Shown here: in pieces, positions 8,050-17,178 of the stretch
Position numbering within the stretch: the stretch's first letter is position 1
How the letters are laid out: the number at the start of each line of letters is the position of its first letter
Position numbers and translations under genes: made by a program
Source: Oligoflexia bacterium
Lineage (GTDB): Bacteria > Bdellovibrionota > Bdellovibrionia > JABDDW01
Length of the DNA stretch: 62,419 nucleotides
Reading direction: 5' to 3'
NCBI GenBank assembly: GCA_034439615.1
Contig: JAWXAT010000041.1
Span: 1 to 62,419, forward strand
The notes under the pieces: generated by a model
Databases searched by the model: none
Seen by the model: only the letters and a program-made list of their open reading frames with translations
Told to the model about the DNA's origin: nothing

Positions 8050-8931
8050 ATGAATAAATTTAATAGTCGTTTATCACCCATCTCGGCCTTGGTCTTGGTT
8101 TTAGGACTGATAATCAATACAGCAAATGCGCAAGAAACTAATACTCAAACATTTGATGTTGATGACTCTGGAACTTCGAGCCATCACGCTACGAGATTGA
8201 GTATGGATATTGTTTCAGCTACGGCTGCACCTCCAGAGAGTATTAGTTTTACAAGTTATGCCTTTGGTATCGAGCAAGATCTCGGTAAGCGCGTTACCCT
8301 CATGGGTAAACTCCCACTTATTTCTGGGAATGCAATTGTCAGAAATGAAATTGGTGAGAAAAAATTTAATGAGCTTGGAAACCCCTTTTTAGGAGCTTAC
8401 CTACAATTACTTCAGCTTCAAGAGTACCACCCTTTATGGCTCTCGGTTCATGGAGGTGTGAGATTTTCTCGCCCAGAAAAAGAAACAATCGCTGCAGCTC
8501 GGTATCAAGAATATCACACGGGACTTTCGCTCACGAAATATTTTGACTCAGTCGCAGTTATTACACAGGCAACTTACATTCAAAAAGTTGATGAAGCAGA
8601 GGCTGGTTTAAATGTCGGTAACCAGTTAGATGGGTATGGTGGACTTCGAATTAATATCGATGAAGATTGGGTTGTTCAGGGTGGATATGTAGTGAAGCAT
8701 GCAGATCCGTTACGCTACATGAACGAAGTGATTGTAAAAGATTGCCTTTACACTGCTGCGGATTTGCAAGTTACTTTTCATTTGAGTCCAATAATGGATT
8801 TAGTGGGCCGCTTTGCAATTCCACTAGCTTCACAGCAAAGCTATGGTGCTGCCCAAGCAGCATTTGGTGATCTTACAACTCAAGCCAGCCTTGGACGAAG
8901 TTGGTCACTGGGTGTCAACGTAGGTCTTTGA
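8050..8931 (+). CDS. predicted outer-membrane beta-rich protein
   Basis: The protein has a clear signal peptide with cleavage after TANA (residues 1-27). The remainder is beta-rich with alternating hydrophobic patterns, such as RVTLMGKLPLISGNAIV and WVVQGGYVVKH, consistent with an outer-membrane barrel of about 265 residues. A C-terminal signature SLGVNVGL follows but lacks the terminal aromatic residue typical of BAM substrates. A GAGGAG site precedes the ATG. No named family was recognised, so the barrel call is inference from composition and export signal. Confidence 0.6.
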   Translation: MNKFNSRLSPISALVLVLGLIINTANAQETNTQTFDVDDSGTSSHHATRLSMDIVSATAAPPESISFTSYAFGIEQDLGKRVTLMGKLPLISGNAIVRNEIGEKKFNELGNPFLGAYLQLLQLQEYHPLWLSVHGGVRFSRPEKETIAAARYQEYHTGLSLTKYFDSVAVITQATYIQKVDEAEAGLNVGNQLDGYGGLRINIDEDWVVQGGYVVKHADPLRYMNEVIVKDCLYTAADLQVTFHLSPIMDLVGRFAIPLASQQSYGAAQAAFGDLTTQASLGRSWSLGVNVGL

Positions 8932-8944
8932 AAGTGAGTGGTAA

Positions 8945-9790
8945 TTGGTTCGTCGCTTAATTTTTGAAACGTGTTCAAATTGCGGGAAGAAAATTACTGA
9001 CGACGAACTAGCCATTCTCGTTGATGAACACAATGACCTTATTTTTTGTTCTGAGAAATGTATTCATGAAAACTTTGAAGAAGAAATTGAAGCGTTAGAA
9101 GATCAGTACATTGCGGCGCGTACACCTGATGATATCAAGTTTCCAGAGTTTAGAAAATATGAACACTTTCTGAAGATTTTACTCAATGAGCCAGACGAGG
9201 TCTGGGAGGTTGATACCAGTGAAGATGAACCTCCAATGTGTTTTCTCATCGGTGAATTTCTTCATGAAAAAGATCGTGTTTTTTATGTGGCTGCTGTTTA
9301 CTATGATTTCAATAAGCCGGTTTTTGTCTACATGCATTTTCCAACGCGAGATGAAAAACTAATCGAAAAATATCGTAGAGATAATCTTGTTTTTGATGCA
9401 ACAGAAAATGATGATTTGGATATTCTAGATGATGTTATCACTGAGGAGAATATTGCTTTTCAACTTTATGAAGAAATGCTTTTGCATCGGTCATCGACTG
9501 ATATAGACACGGAAGATTTTAGTCAGTTTAATGATTTAAAACTATCTACTGTTGAAAAACCCTCAGAAGTCTGGCGACTTGTTGACGATGAAGGTGTAAC
9601 GTTTTTGATCTATATGGCGAGTTATCAAAAGGATAATGAAAATGTAACCTATATCGTCGTTGCCATTGAAGATGAATTAACCCAAGCTACGTTTCCGATA
9701 TTTGGGTTTCCGACGGTTGATCTAAAGCTTGTCGATAGATTTCGTAAAGGCGAAATGTTTGTCTTAAAATCTAGTGGGAGTGAATTTTAA
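8945..9790 (+). CDS. zinc-finger protein with two copies of a PxEVW domain
   Basis: The N-terminus carries a treble-clef-like zinc site: C10 and C13 (CSNC) with C35 and C39 (FCSEKC). After a helical linker, two related domains of about 70 residues follow, at 81-150 (NEPDEVWEV to YRRDNLVF) and 204-274 (EKPSEVWRL to FRKGEMFV). Both share P-x-EVW, a FLI strand, a long beta segment and a D-xKLx-xx-R helix, so they look like an internal duplication. The protein is very acidic and cytoplasmic. The TTG start is forced because a TAA lies immediately upstream in frame. Function unknown; the domain layout suggests nucleic-acid or protein binding. Confidence 0.7.
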   Translation: MVRRLIFETCSNCGKKITDDELAILVDEHNDLIFCSEKCIHENFEEEIEALEDQYIAARTPDDIKFPEFRKYEHFLKILLNEPDEVWEVDTSEDEPPMCFLIGEFLHEKDRVFYVAAVYYDFNKPVFVYMHFPTRDEKLIEKYRRDNLVFDATENDDLDILDDVITEENIAFQLYEEMLLHRSSTDIDTEDFSQFNDLKLSTVEKPSEVWRLVDDEGVTFLIYMASYQKDNENVTYIVVAIEDELTQATFPIFGFPTVDLKLVDRFRKGEMFVLKSSGSEF

Positions 9791-10239
9791 TTTTTTCCAG
9801 GCAAGAGATGGGGTGTAACCATTGTGCCTTGTTCGGTTGCGTCGGGAACAAGGTTTGTGCTTGTTTGTTTGTCTTGGTAAATTGCAAAATATTTGTCTGT
9901 TCCGTGAAATCTCACCTGAAAGCTTGAGCCTGTATTGTTAGCCACAACGGCCCTGAGTCTCATAGATGCAGCAAGATTAATATTAATGGGTGTGAGCTCA
10001 GTTTCTGTGATGGCTCCATAAACTGAATATGTACTCACAGGATTCGCCGCGGCGCAGAGTTCCATTGTGTAATCTTCGCTAGTGCTAAGTTTTTTCACTA
10101 AAAGTTGAAGTCCTCTGTCTACTACGTTTGCGCCACAAATACTTTTGTTGTAATTGTCGGTTGACGGCGCGCAAGCGGTGTTAAGTGACACAGTTGCGAC
10201 TGTTAACAATAATATTTGTACCAATATTGTTCGTTTCAA
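9787..10239 (-). CDS. predicted lipoprotein, unknown function
   Basis: A 150-residue protein with a signal peptide and lipobox (SLNTAC, lipidated Cys near residue 23). The mature part is beta-rich, with no recognised domain. The start is TTG with AGGAG about eight bases upstream. Its stop overlaps that of the convergent zinc-finger gene by the four bases TTAA. The gene is divergent from the next lipoprotein gene across 52 bases, so their promoters must overlap. Confidence 0.68.
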   Translation of the reverse strand: MKRTILVQILLLTVATVSLNTACAPSTDNYNKSICGANVVDRGLQLLVKKLSTSEDYTMELCAAANPVSTYSVYGAITETELTPININLAASMRLRAVVANNTGSSFQVRFHGTDKYFAIYQDKQTSTNLVPDATEQGTMVTPHLLPGKN

Positions 10240-10291
10240 AATTTAAGCTCCTATGCAATAGTTATTGTAATCTATAGGAGAGACAAAAGAC

Positions 10292-11206
10292 ATGCCACGA
10301 ATATTTCTGACCACAAACTACTTAACGATTTATTCATTGTGCTTGATTGGATGTTTGTTTTTCAGCCAGGCTTGTAGTCATAAGCCAATACCTGAGGTGA
10401 AAACTCAATCCCCACAAATTCTTAGTGAGTCTTCTGTAGTAAAATTTCGTCCTCTGGAAGATCCTGTGACACTTAAAAATTCTGGTGAGCCAGGGCGTGT
10501 GGAGTTAGTAAATAATTGTTCACTAGCCATTACTCGCACTTTTGATAAAGAAGAAATTAGGCATAAAAAAATAGAAGCTGTAGATTTTAAAGTTCAAACA
10601 ACGACTACAAAAGTATTAAAAAATTCTAATATTATTCAAAATATACAAACCATTTGGAAAGATGGATTTGTTAATCTCCATGATCTGGCGTATCCGGAGT
10701 TGGGTGAAATCATGGAGGTGGAAAGTACTCGAAGTGGAGAAATCAAGAAGGCGGGGAATTACCCGAAAACTTCTATCTTTTTTTTGCCACCACTTCCTTT
10801 ACCTAAAAAACCCGTCAATGTAGGTGAAGAGTGGAAGTCAGAGCATTCATGGAAAAGTGAAGAAAATGGTTTACCATTGAAAGTGAGTATTGTTTCAAAA
10901 TACTTGGGATCAAAACAATGTGGAGATTTTGCCTGTGCTGAAATAAGTGTTAAGGGTGAGGTCCATATGCCGGCGGCCATTGAAAAGAAAAATGGATTTA
11001 TGCATAAACTTAGCGGTCGGTTCCTGTTCGAGCCAAAGAGGGGGCTTCTTGTGTGGGCAGAATTTGGTTCTGATGAGGCCATAAGTGCGGGGGGAGCACG
11101 AGCTGAAGTGCGCTCGACGCTGAGATCGGAGTTGATCTTACCACTTGGGTACCGCACAACAGATCGTGGAGAGCCAACTTGTCCGATCGAAACCAAGGAA
11201 GAATAA
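10292..11206 (+). CDS. predicted lipoprotein, unknown function
   Basis: A 304-residue lipoprotein: hydrophobic signal (LTIYSLCLIGCLFFSQAC) with the lipidated Cys near residue 28. The mature part is beta-rich, and two Cys (KQCGDFACAEI) may form a disulfide. No domain is recognised with confidence. A TAGGAGAG site precedes the ATG. The last 197 bases overlap the 3' end of the convergent RDD gene. Confidence 0.7.
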   Translation: MPRIFLTTNYLTIYSLCLIGCLFFSQACSHKPIPEVKTQSPQILSESSVVKFRPLEDPVTLKNSGEPGRVELVNNCSLAITRTFDKEEIRHKKIEAVDFKVQTTTTKVLKNSNIIQNIQTIWKDGFVNLHDLAYPELGEIMEVESTRSGEIKKAGNYPKTSIFFLPPLPLPKKPVNVGEEWKSEHSWKSEENGLPLKVSIVSKYLGSKQCGDFACAEISVKGEVHMPAAIEKKNGFMHKLSGRFLFEPKRGLLVWAEFGSDEAISAGGARAEVRSTLRSELILPLGYRTTDRGEPTCPIETKEE

Positions 11207-11573
11207 AACCAATCATATAAGTCCAACTACTCATGAGATAACCCATTGCGCGCCAATAAGCCTCGGGCATTGTAAGTGACTCTTGAGTTGATGACTTTAC
11301 AACGCGTAAACCCATCACGCGTTTGCCAAGTGTGTTTCCAAATAATCCTAGACTAAGTGTAAAGTAGCCGAGGAAGAAAAAGCCTCCGCAAAACTGGCTT
11401 AAAAAAAGTTCCATATCATGGTCAGCGGGCACACCGTATTTAGCGCAAGTCGTATGATAGACCCACAGCGTGAAGTTGCCGAAAACAGCTTGTAAAACGA
11501 TAATTACAAAGAGATCTATTCCAAAGGATGTAACTCGTTGATTTTGTGAGGCTGGTTTGTGTTGAATGTGCAT
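11010..11573 (-). CDS. RDD family membrane protein
   Basis: A small integral membrane protein of the RDD family, whose members are often of unknown transport or regulatory function. Visible features are the first helix RVTSFGIDLFVIIVLQAVFG, a second around CGGFFFLGYFTLSLGLF, the signature GNTLGKRVMGLRVV, and WFRSDKLALHDLLCGTQVV at the expected end of the domain. About 40 residues follow that end. They are encoded by the antisense of the neighbouring lipoprotein gene and look like fortuitous readthrough rather than a conserved domain. ATG at 11573 is used; a GTG two codons earlier is possible. Confidence 0.78.
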   Translation of the reverse strand: MHIQHKPASQNQRVTSFGIDLFVIIVLQAVFGNFTLWVYHTTCAKYGVPADHDMELFLSQFCGGFFFLGYFTLSLGLFGNTLGKRVMGLRVVKSSTQESLTMPEAYWRAMGYLMSSWTYMIGFILPWFRSDKLALHDLLCGTQVVRSTPISASSALQLVLPPHLWPHQNQILPTQEAPSLARTGTDR

Positions 11574-11675
11574 ACACACTTGTCGGCTGTTTAAAGATTT
11601 TCCACATATGACTTAGGTCTAAAGAAAAATTTATTGGGTTCTTTGTGGGTGGAGCGGTTGGTGGTAAAATGGTTT

Positions 11676-12830
11676 ATGGTTAAAAAGATATTCATTTTAA
11701 TACTTACATTGTCTGCGGTAAGTAATGCTGAAGTTAAACACCGAGGAGATGCCCCTCCACAAGATTTACCTGTGAGTGATCAAGGCTCATCAGCGCGTGA
11801 CTATGCTAAGATTGCTAAGATTTATACCCAAGGCGAAGACTGTTCAAAAGTAGATAAAAATCGGGGCTATTTTTTAAGTAAGATTTCTGATTTGCCAGTT
11901 TGGCAACGAAGTGTGCTTGAAATAACAGCTTCGGATTTTAAGAACCAAGTGGTTCCTTTTGAATGTATTCAAAAAGCTCAGATGTTGCCAACTAAAGGTA
12001 TTATTGATCTTCGACAATGCGACAAATGGAATAATAGAAAAAAAGTTCCGCAAGCTTGTGTTTCAACTCATTACAGTTCGGTGCTTTATAATACATATAA
12101 TCGTGTCATGGATTGTTTTGGTATACCTCCGAAGGAATTATTTGCCCTCATTAATCATGAATCGCGTTTTCAAGTAAATGCGGTAAGTGGTAATAGTTGC
12201 GCGGGTGTTGGGCAAATCACTGGCGGTGCAGTTGAGACGCTTAATCGTCCAAAAAACTGGCAACAGTTTGGAGCTGAAGTAGTTGCGAAAAATCAAGCTG
12301 AACATTGTCAGCCCATAAAATACATTATGGAAAGACCTCAATTACAGATGAATTTTAAAGATAAAAATAATCGTTGTGAAGCGATAAGCATGCCTGAAAG
12401 TCCTCTTATGAATCTGGTTTACACGGCAATGAATCATACGATGAATAGAAAAGGTATTTTTGAATTAATCGAAGCACATTCTAAGAGACTTCCGAGAGGT
12501 TTTAGCCCTAAAGAAAAAGAACGATTGATCACGCAATTAACTTCACACGCTTATAATGTTGGATTGGGCGAAACCAAGCGCATTTATAGAACCTATATTA
12601 CAAATAATACTATGACCCGTGATAAACTCGATTTGCTTAATCCTAATAGTGGATTTAACACTTTCTTGCGTAAAAAAACAAGAACAGGGCACGCTCCTGG
12701 TACAATTAAAGATAAGAGACGTCGTCATGAAGTTTCTCATTATATGGCAAGTGTAAGTAAGGATTTAAAATTAATTGAAGGTTCAGATATTGAGAAGGGT
12801 CAATGTTCAGACGCACAGTTATATTATTAA
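11676..12830 (+). CDS. exported SLT-type lysozyme-like protein
   Basis: An exported protein with a lysozyme-like lytic transglycosylase core, probably cleaving peptidoglycan. The signal peptide is MVKKIFILILTLSAVSNA. The catalytic Glu is in ALINHESRF, about residue 162 from this start. SCAGVGQIT follows at the expected spacing and HAYNVGLGE supplies the usual AYN/GxG element. Between them lies an insert rich in Cys. The ATG is chosen because the signal peptide then starts at residue 1; a longer TTG form exists. The next gene starts inside its last codons, so the two are translationally linked. Confidence 0.75.
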   Translation: MVKKIFILILTLSAVSNAEVKHRGDAPPQDLPVSDQGSSARDYAKIAKIYTQGEDCSKVDKNRGYFLSKISDLPVWQRSVLEITASDFKNQVVPFECIQKAQMLPTKGIIDLRQCDKWNNRKKVPQACVSTHYSSVLYNTYNRVMDCFGIPPKELFALINHESRFQVNAVSGNSCAGVGQITGGAVETLNRPKNWQQFGAEVVAKNQAEHCQPIKYIMERPQLQMNFKDKNNRCEAISMPESPLMNLVYTAMNHTMNRKGIFELIEAHSKRLPRGFSPKEKERLITQLTSHAYNVGLGETKRIYRTYITNNTMTRDKLDLLNPNSGFNTFLRKKTRTGHAPGTIKDKRRRHEVSHYMASVSKDLKLIEGSDIEKGQCSDAQLYY

Positions 12831-13243
12831 TATTAGTACTTTGTTCCTTGGGAATGTCAGTTACAGCTGGTGCAGCTAGTAATGCTGTGGATACTTATGG
12901 TGAATTTATAAATAAGCTTGTGAGTGATACCAAAAAGAACATGTCATCTAAAGTGAGTTTGCCTGATAAGCGAAAAATATTTTCTTCATTTAAGAAAACC
13001 CTCATAGGTTTTGATCGGTTAAAACTGACAATTGATGAACAGTTAAATATTAATGGTCTTGAAGAATTTGTAGATATTATTGATGAAAAAAACTTTCAAA
13101 CTCGTAATTGTATGTCAGATCGCACCGCAATTGTTTTTAATTTCAGCCCGCGTAACGATGAGCCTGAATATTTTCCGCTTTATATTAGAGATACATTAGC
13201 CTTTTTAGATTTATTTTGTGGGTCAGAAATTAAGTCTAATTAA
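12803..13243 (+). CDS. small secreted protein linked to the SLT gene
   Basis: A 146-residue protein with a signal peptide (TVILLILVLCSLGMSVTAGA). The mature part is short, helical then beta, with two Cys (RNCMSDR, LFCGSE) that could pair. No domain is recognised. It starts 28 bases before the end of the SLT gene, with GAGAAGGG as ribosome binding site, so the two products may act together on the cell wall. Its stop overlaps the mutS2 stop by TTAA. Confidence 0.65.
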   Translation: MFRRTVILLILVLCSLGMSVTAGAASNAVDTYGEFINKLVSDTKKNMSSKVSLPDKRKIFSSFKKTLIGFDRLKLTIDEQLNINGLEEFVDIIDEKNFQTRNCMSDRTAIVFNFSPRNDEPEYFPLYIRDTLAFLDLFCGSEIKSN

Positions 13244-15564
13244 TCGCTTAATGTAACCCAGGTGACGCCATCACCACCGGTATTTTTGTCTCCTGCATTC
13301 CATTTTGCTACATAACGACTTTTTGATAGAAATTGACGAACTGCTTTTTTTAATTGTTCGGTTCCAAAGCCATGGATGATTTTAACAGAGTCTTTTTGTT
13401 CACGCATACAGTCATCTAGCCATTTTTCAAGCCGGGTGACAGCTTCGTCGATGCGCTGCCCTCGTAAATCAAGTTCTGAGGCGTTATCGTCAATGGGAAT
13501 TGATTGAGCTGAAGAGGAGCGTCTGATTACCTGAACTGGTTGTTCTTCTTTTTGACCAAGGCCAATGAGTGTGTGCCAAGGGAGTTGAACGCGCATCATG
13601 TCGGCAAGTACTGGCACCTGACCTTTATGATCAGGTTCACCTTGAATAATCACTTGCCTGCTTAAGCGTGTGGAGTAGGCTGGGGTGCCTGGTTTAAAAT
13701 CGCGCTTAAAGTCTTCAAGTGTTTGTGGTTTATTTTGTGAAGGTTTTGCTTTCACAATTTCTGGAAGTTCAGCTTTGATATCGTGAAGTGTTTTATTGCG
13801 AAGTCTATCTTGTCTTGCGTCTTCAATAAGATTTTCGATTTTTTTCTCAGCTTTTTGCAAGGCTTTCTCTAACCAGCGATCTCTTTGTTCTCGAAATTTT
13901 TTAACTAATTCTTGATATTGATTTTTCGCTTTCTTTGCTTCTTCACTATCAATAAGGGTTTGATTTTTTAATTCAATAATTTGTTCTTTAAAATCTTCAA
14001 TTTCTTCTAATTCTTGTGAGCGCTCAAGCCCTACAGGTGAAAGATGGCTTTTTGCTCTTTTTATAATGTCTTGTAGCACCCCAAGTTTTTCTGCAACAGC
14101 AAGTGCTAAGCTTCGTCCTGGAAAACCAATGAGTAATTGATAAGTAGGTTTATTAGTCTTGAGATCAAATTCAAGGCTGCCGTGTTCAACGCCAGTTTCT
14201 TTTGACCAGTGCTCTTTGAGTGGACCCAAATGGCTTGTAATAACAGCAAATACTTTTTGCTGGCAAAAATGCTCAATAAAACTTCGTGCAAGAGCAGCGC
14301 CTTCTTCTGGATCTGTGGCTCCGCAAATTTCATCTACTAAAATAAGATTTCCTTCACCTTTAATACGACTTGCAAGGTTTAGTCTTGCGATGTGTGAGCT
14401 AAAGCTTGAGAGATTTTCACCCACACTTTGTAGGTCACCAATAATGGGGTCAATCTGTTTAAAAAATGGAAGTTCACTCCCATCATCGCAAGCCACAGGT
14501 AATCCACACCTAGCCATTTGCGCGGCAAGGCCAATTGCTTTAAGTAAAACTGTTTTACCACCAGCATTGGGGCCAGAGAGTAAAAGAATTTTTCTATTTT
14601 CTCCCATGGTAACTGTATTTGGAATTACTTTAATACCTTGTAGAACTAATAGTGGATGCCTGAGGTTAATTAAACCGAATCGATCTTGATTTGAAAATAA
14701 CGGCAAAGTTCCTTTGATATTTTGATTCAGGTAAGCTTTGGCAAAAGTGACATCTGCTTCAATGAGTGAGTGATCGGCATTTATAAAAGAGGTTACAAAG
14801 CGTGTGAGATATTGGCTGAGCTCTTTTAAGATGCGGTATATTTCTTCGGCGATATGAATTTGAACTTCGCGTAGTCGATTGTTCATGGGGATAACTTCGT
14901 CGGGCTCCATGAAAACTGTTTGTTTGGTTTGGCTGGCGTCATGAATAAGGCCTTTGACGTCATGTTGGCTTCCACTTTTTACGGGAATAACCATGCGACC
15001 TTCGCGATTGGTCACGTATTTATCTTGAAGAATATTTTCCATCTGCCGACGAGCTACGATTTGATCAAGGGTTTTTGAAATTTCACGACCCAAACGTCTT
15101 CGCTCTTCACAAAGTGATGCAAGGGTTGGTGAAGCGTCTTCGTTGATTTCGCCACTAGGTGAGAGAACATGATTGATTGCAGAAATTTGTGATTTAAAAT
15201 CAGCTATTCTTGCCGATTCAGAATTTGCCCATTTATTTTTTGGCTGTTTAAGAAGTGTTTTTAAATTTTGAGCAGTGTTTAAGAATTGCCTTAAAACGAT
15301 GAGTTCTTTCACATCGAGCACTGCGTGCACATTAAGACGTTCAGAAATTGGTGAAATATGATCAATGACTGAGAGATCGGGTAACTCAGATTCTAAGATT
15401 ATACTTTGTGCTTCTTTGATATTTTCAATAAGAAGTATTGCTTTCGCAGATGTATCTTGAGGGCTGAGATTTCGGCAAAGTTCTTTTGCGCGCTCAGAGT
15501 GAGCGTGTGCAGAAAGTTTATCTAATAAACTTGGCCAATCAAGTTCTCTGTGATTTGCCGACAT
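13240..15564 (-). CDS. mutS2: endonuclease MutS2
   Basis: MutS2 is a DNA-binding ATPase with a C-terminal nuclease, linked to suppression of recombination and, in some bacteria, to rescue of collided ribosomes. The core domains run to about residue 300, the Walker A GPNAGGKT is near 331-338, followed by the Walker B region LILVDEICGATDPEEG. A long coiled coil of about 100 residues comes next. The Smr domain occupies the last 80 residues with LDLRG and HGFGTEQLK, both intact. The length is normal. ATG is preferred to a TTG three codons upstream; neither has a good ribosome binding site. The start lies inside the 3' end of lnt. Confidence 0.95.
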   Translation of the reverse strand: MSANHRELDWPSLLDKLSAHAHSERAKELCRNLSPQDTSAKAILLIENIKEAQSIILESELPDLSVIDHISPISERLNVHAVLDVKELIVLRQFLNTAQNLKTLLKQPKNKWANSESARIADFKSQISAINHVLSPSGEINEDASPTLASLCEERRRLGREISKTLDQIVARRQMENILQDKYVTNREGRMVIPVKSGSQHDVKGLIHDASQTKQTVFMEPDEVIPMNNRLREVQIHIAEEIYRILKELSQYLTRFVTSFINADHSLIEADVTFAKAYLNQNIKGTLPLFSNQDRFGLINLRHPLLVLQGIKVIPNTVTMGENRKILLLSGPNAGGKTVLLKAIGLAAQMARCGLPVACDDGSELPFFKQIDPIIGDLQSVGENLSSFSSHIARLNLASRIKGEGNLILVDEICGATDPEEGAALARSFIEHFCQQKVFAVITSHLGPLKEHWSKETGVEHGSLEFDLKTNKPTYQLLIGFPGRSLALAVAEKLGVLQDIIKRAKSHLSPVGLERSQELEEIEDFKEQIIELKNQTLIDSEEAKKAKNQYQELVKKFREQRDRWLEKALQKAEKKIENLIEDARQDRLRNKTLHDIKAELPEIVKAKPSQNKPQTLEDFKRDFKPGTPAYSTRLSRQVIIQGEPDHKGQVPVLADMMRVQLPWHTLIGLGQKEEQPVQVIRRSSSAQSIPIDDNASELDLRGQRIDEAVTRLEKWLDDCMREQKDSVKIIHGFGTEQLKKAVRQFLSKSRYVAKWNAGDKNTGGDGVTWVTLSD

Positions 15565-17119
15565 AACGACCAATGAGTGTGATAAGAAAAGGTAAAATTA
15601 AGAAAATAAATGGAATAAAATCTAAAATTTTTGAAAAAAAAGTATTTTTAACTTGGCTAAAATATGGCACATCAACTGTTTGCGCCCACTCAGTATCTTG
15701 CGGGCCTTTAGCTAGTATGTGACCTCGCGCATCGGCAATGACGCTAAAGCCAGTATTTGTTGAACGAATCATGGGTCTACGAAATTCAATGGTGCGAGCA
15801 ATAGTCATAATCATATGTTGATAGGGTTCAAAAGATTTTCCAAACCAGCTATCATTTGTGACGTTCACAAAAATCTGAACTCCAAGTTTAGCTGTTTTTC
15901 CTACGAATGAAACATCAAGCCCTTCATAGCAAATAAGTGGTGAAAAAGAAGTATTATTTAATTGAAAAACCATAGGCCCCGCACCTCGTCCGAAATCAGA
16001 TATTTCAGGAATGAGATCTTTTAAAAAAGGAAAATATTGCGCACCTGGAAAATACTCACCAAATGCGAGAAGTATGTTTTTACGATACCCAGGCTTAGCT
16101 GTGCCTGTTTGATCAATGGCAAATACGGCATTATAAGATTTATTATTATTATCGCCGGGGTCTTCTGAATAAGCGCCAATGAGCATTGGAATTGCTTGGG
16201 CTTTGACAAAATCAAAAATTCTTCGCTGATAAAAACCGTCTTGCAAACCAGGATCAAGACTTGCTGGATAAGCAGTTTCAGGCCAAACAATGATATCGGG
16301 TTTTAAGGCTGACTTTGCTAAACCTTCGATTGTGAGATCAAAATATTTTCGAACAACGGGTTCTTGATACCCAGCACCTCGTTCGGCTAAAAATTTATCG
16401 TAGTTTCCGATATTGGGTTGAATGAGTAGGGCGTGTAATGTTTTATCTTCAAGGCCAAGATTTTTTTCTACATAAGTGCCTATTGATTCTGCACAAAAAA
16501 GTAGAAACACAAAAACAATAACAGATCGGCTCCAACCAGGTTTTGGGTATTTCACAAAAGCTGTTGCAAAAGCTGCATTAGAAAGTAAAACCAAAAAACT
16601 TAGGCCATTAAAACCGATAAATTCTGCGAGCTGACTTGATTTAAAATGACTAAATAAAAGCGGGTACCCAAAATTCCATGGAAATATCATTGGGAAAAAC
16701 CATTCACCAGCAACTAAGAGTGACGCTAGAAGTGTGAAAAACCAACCTGGTGTGAGCGGCCATCGTCTATTAATTTTGTAGGCGATGTAGCCAGCGATAG
16801 GAACATGTAGTGAGGCTATACAACAAAAGCCTATCAAAACGAGAATGCTCAATGCCCATGGCAAGTGGCCATATTCTCTAGCTGTATGTGCTATCCAGTT
16901 AAAACCAATGAAGACAAAAACAAATTGGCAAACAAAGCCTGTGAGTAAAATCTGTTTAGCTGTTGGAGCTCTGTGCCAGCTGACCATGAGCGGAACAAGT
17001 GCAAAAAACAATGCCCATGCCGGAAATGGTGGGTAGCTGGTGGCGATGAGCACTGCTGAAAGAATCGCGCTGAAATATGCATTTTGTGAAAGCACCAAAA
17101 AGTTGCTCAGTTTTTTCAT
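15539..17119 (-). CDS. lnt: apolipoprotein N-acyltransferase
   Basis: Lnt adds the third acyl chain to the N-terminal Cys of lipoproteins in the inner membrane, which is needed for Lol sorting. The N-terminal 210 residues contain about six to seven membrane helices. The periplasmic nitrilase-fold domain carries the catalytic triad E281 (WPETAYP), K347 (GYRKNILL) and C397 (LICYEGLD). A last membrane helix is near 500-520. The 526-residue length is typical. It is upstream of mutS2 on the same strand and overlaps it. The many lipoproteins and the LolCD genes in this window depend on it. Confidence 0.95.
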   Translation of the reverse strand: MKKLSNFLVLSQNAYFSAILSAVLIATSYPPFPAWALFFALVPLMVSWHRAPTAKQILLTGFVCQFVFVFIGFNWIAHTAREYGHLPWALSILVLIGFCCIASLHVPIAGYIAYKINRRWPLTPGWFFTLLASLLVAGEWFFPMIFPWNFGYPLLFSHFKSSQLAEFIGFNGLSFLVLLSNAAFATAFVKYPKPGWSRSVIVFVFLLFCAESIGTYVEKNLGLEDKTLHALLIQPNIGNYDKFLAERGAGYQEPVVRKYFDLTIEGLAKSALKPDIIVWPETAYPASLDPGLQDGFYQRRIFDFVKAQAIPMLIGAYSEDPGDNNNKSYNAVFAIDQTGTAKPGYRKNILLAFGEYFPGAQYFPFLKDLIPEISDFGRGAGPMVFQLNNTSFSPLICYEGLDVSFVGKTAKLGVQIFVNVTNDSWFGKSFEPYQHMIMTIARTIEFRRPMIRSTNTGFSVIADARGHILAKGPQDTEWAQTVDVPYFSQVKNTFFSKILDFIPFIFLILPFLITLIGRYVGKSQRT

Positions 17120-17178
17120 GATGTCCTCTGATCTTATTTATTATCATAAGTAAGATCAGAGGCCTAGAGACGTTTCTG

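Noticed and set aside
14159-14689. 176-codon plus-strand frame inside mutS2
   Set aside because: It is fully antisense to conserved MutS2 ATPase motifs and has no family resemblance.
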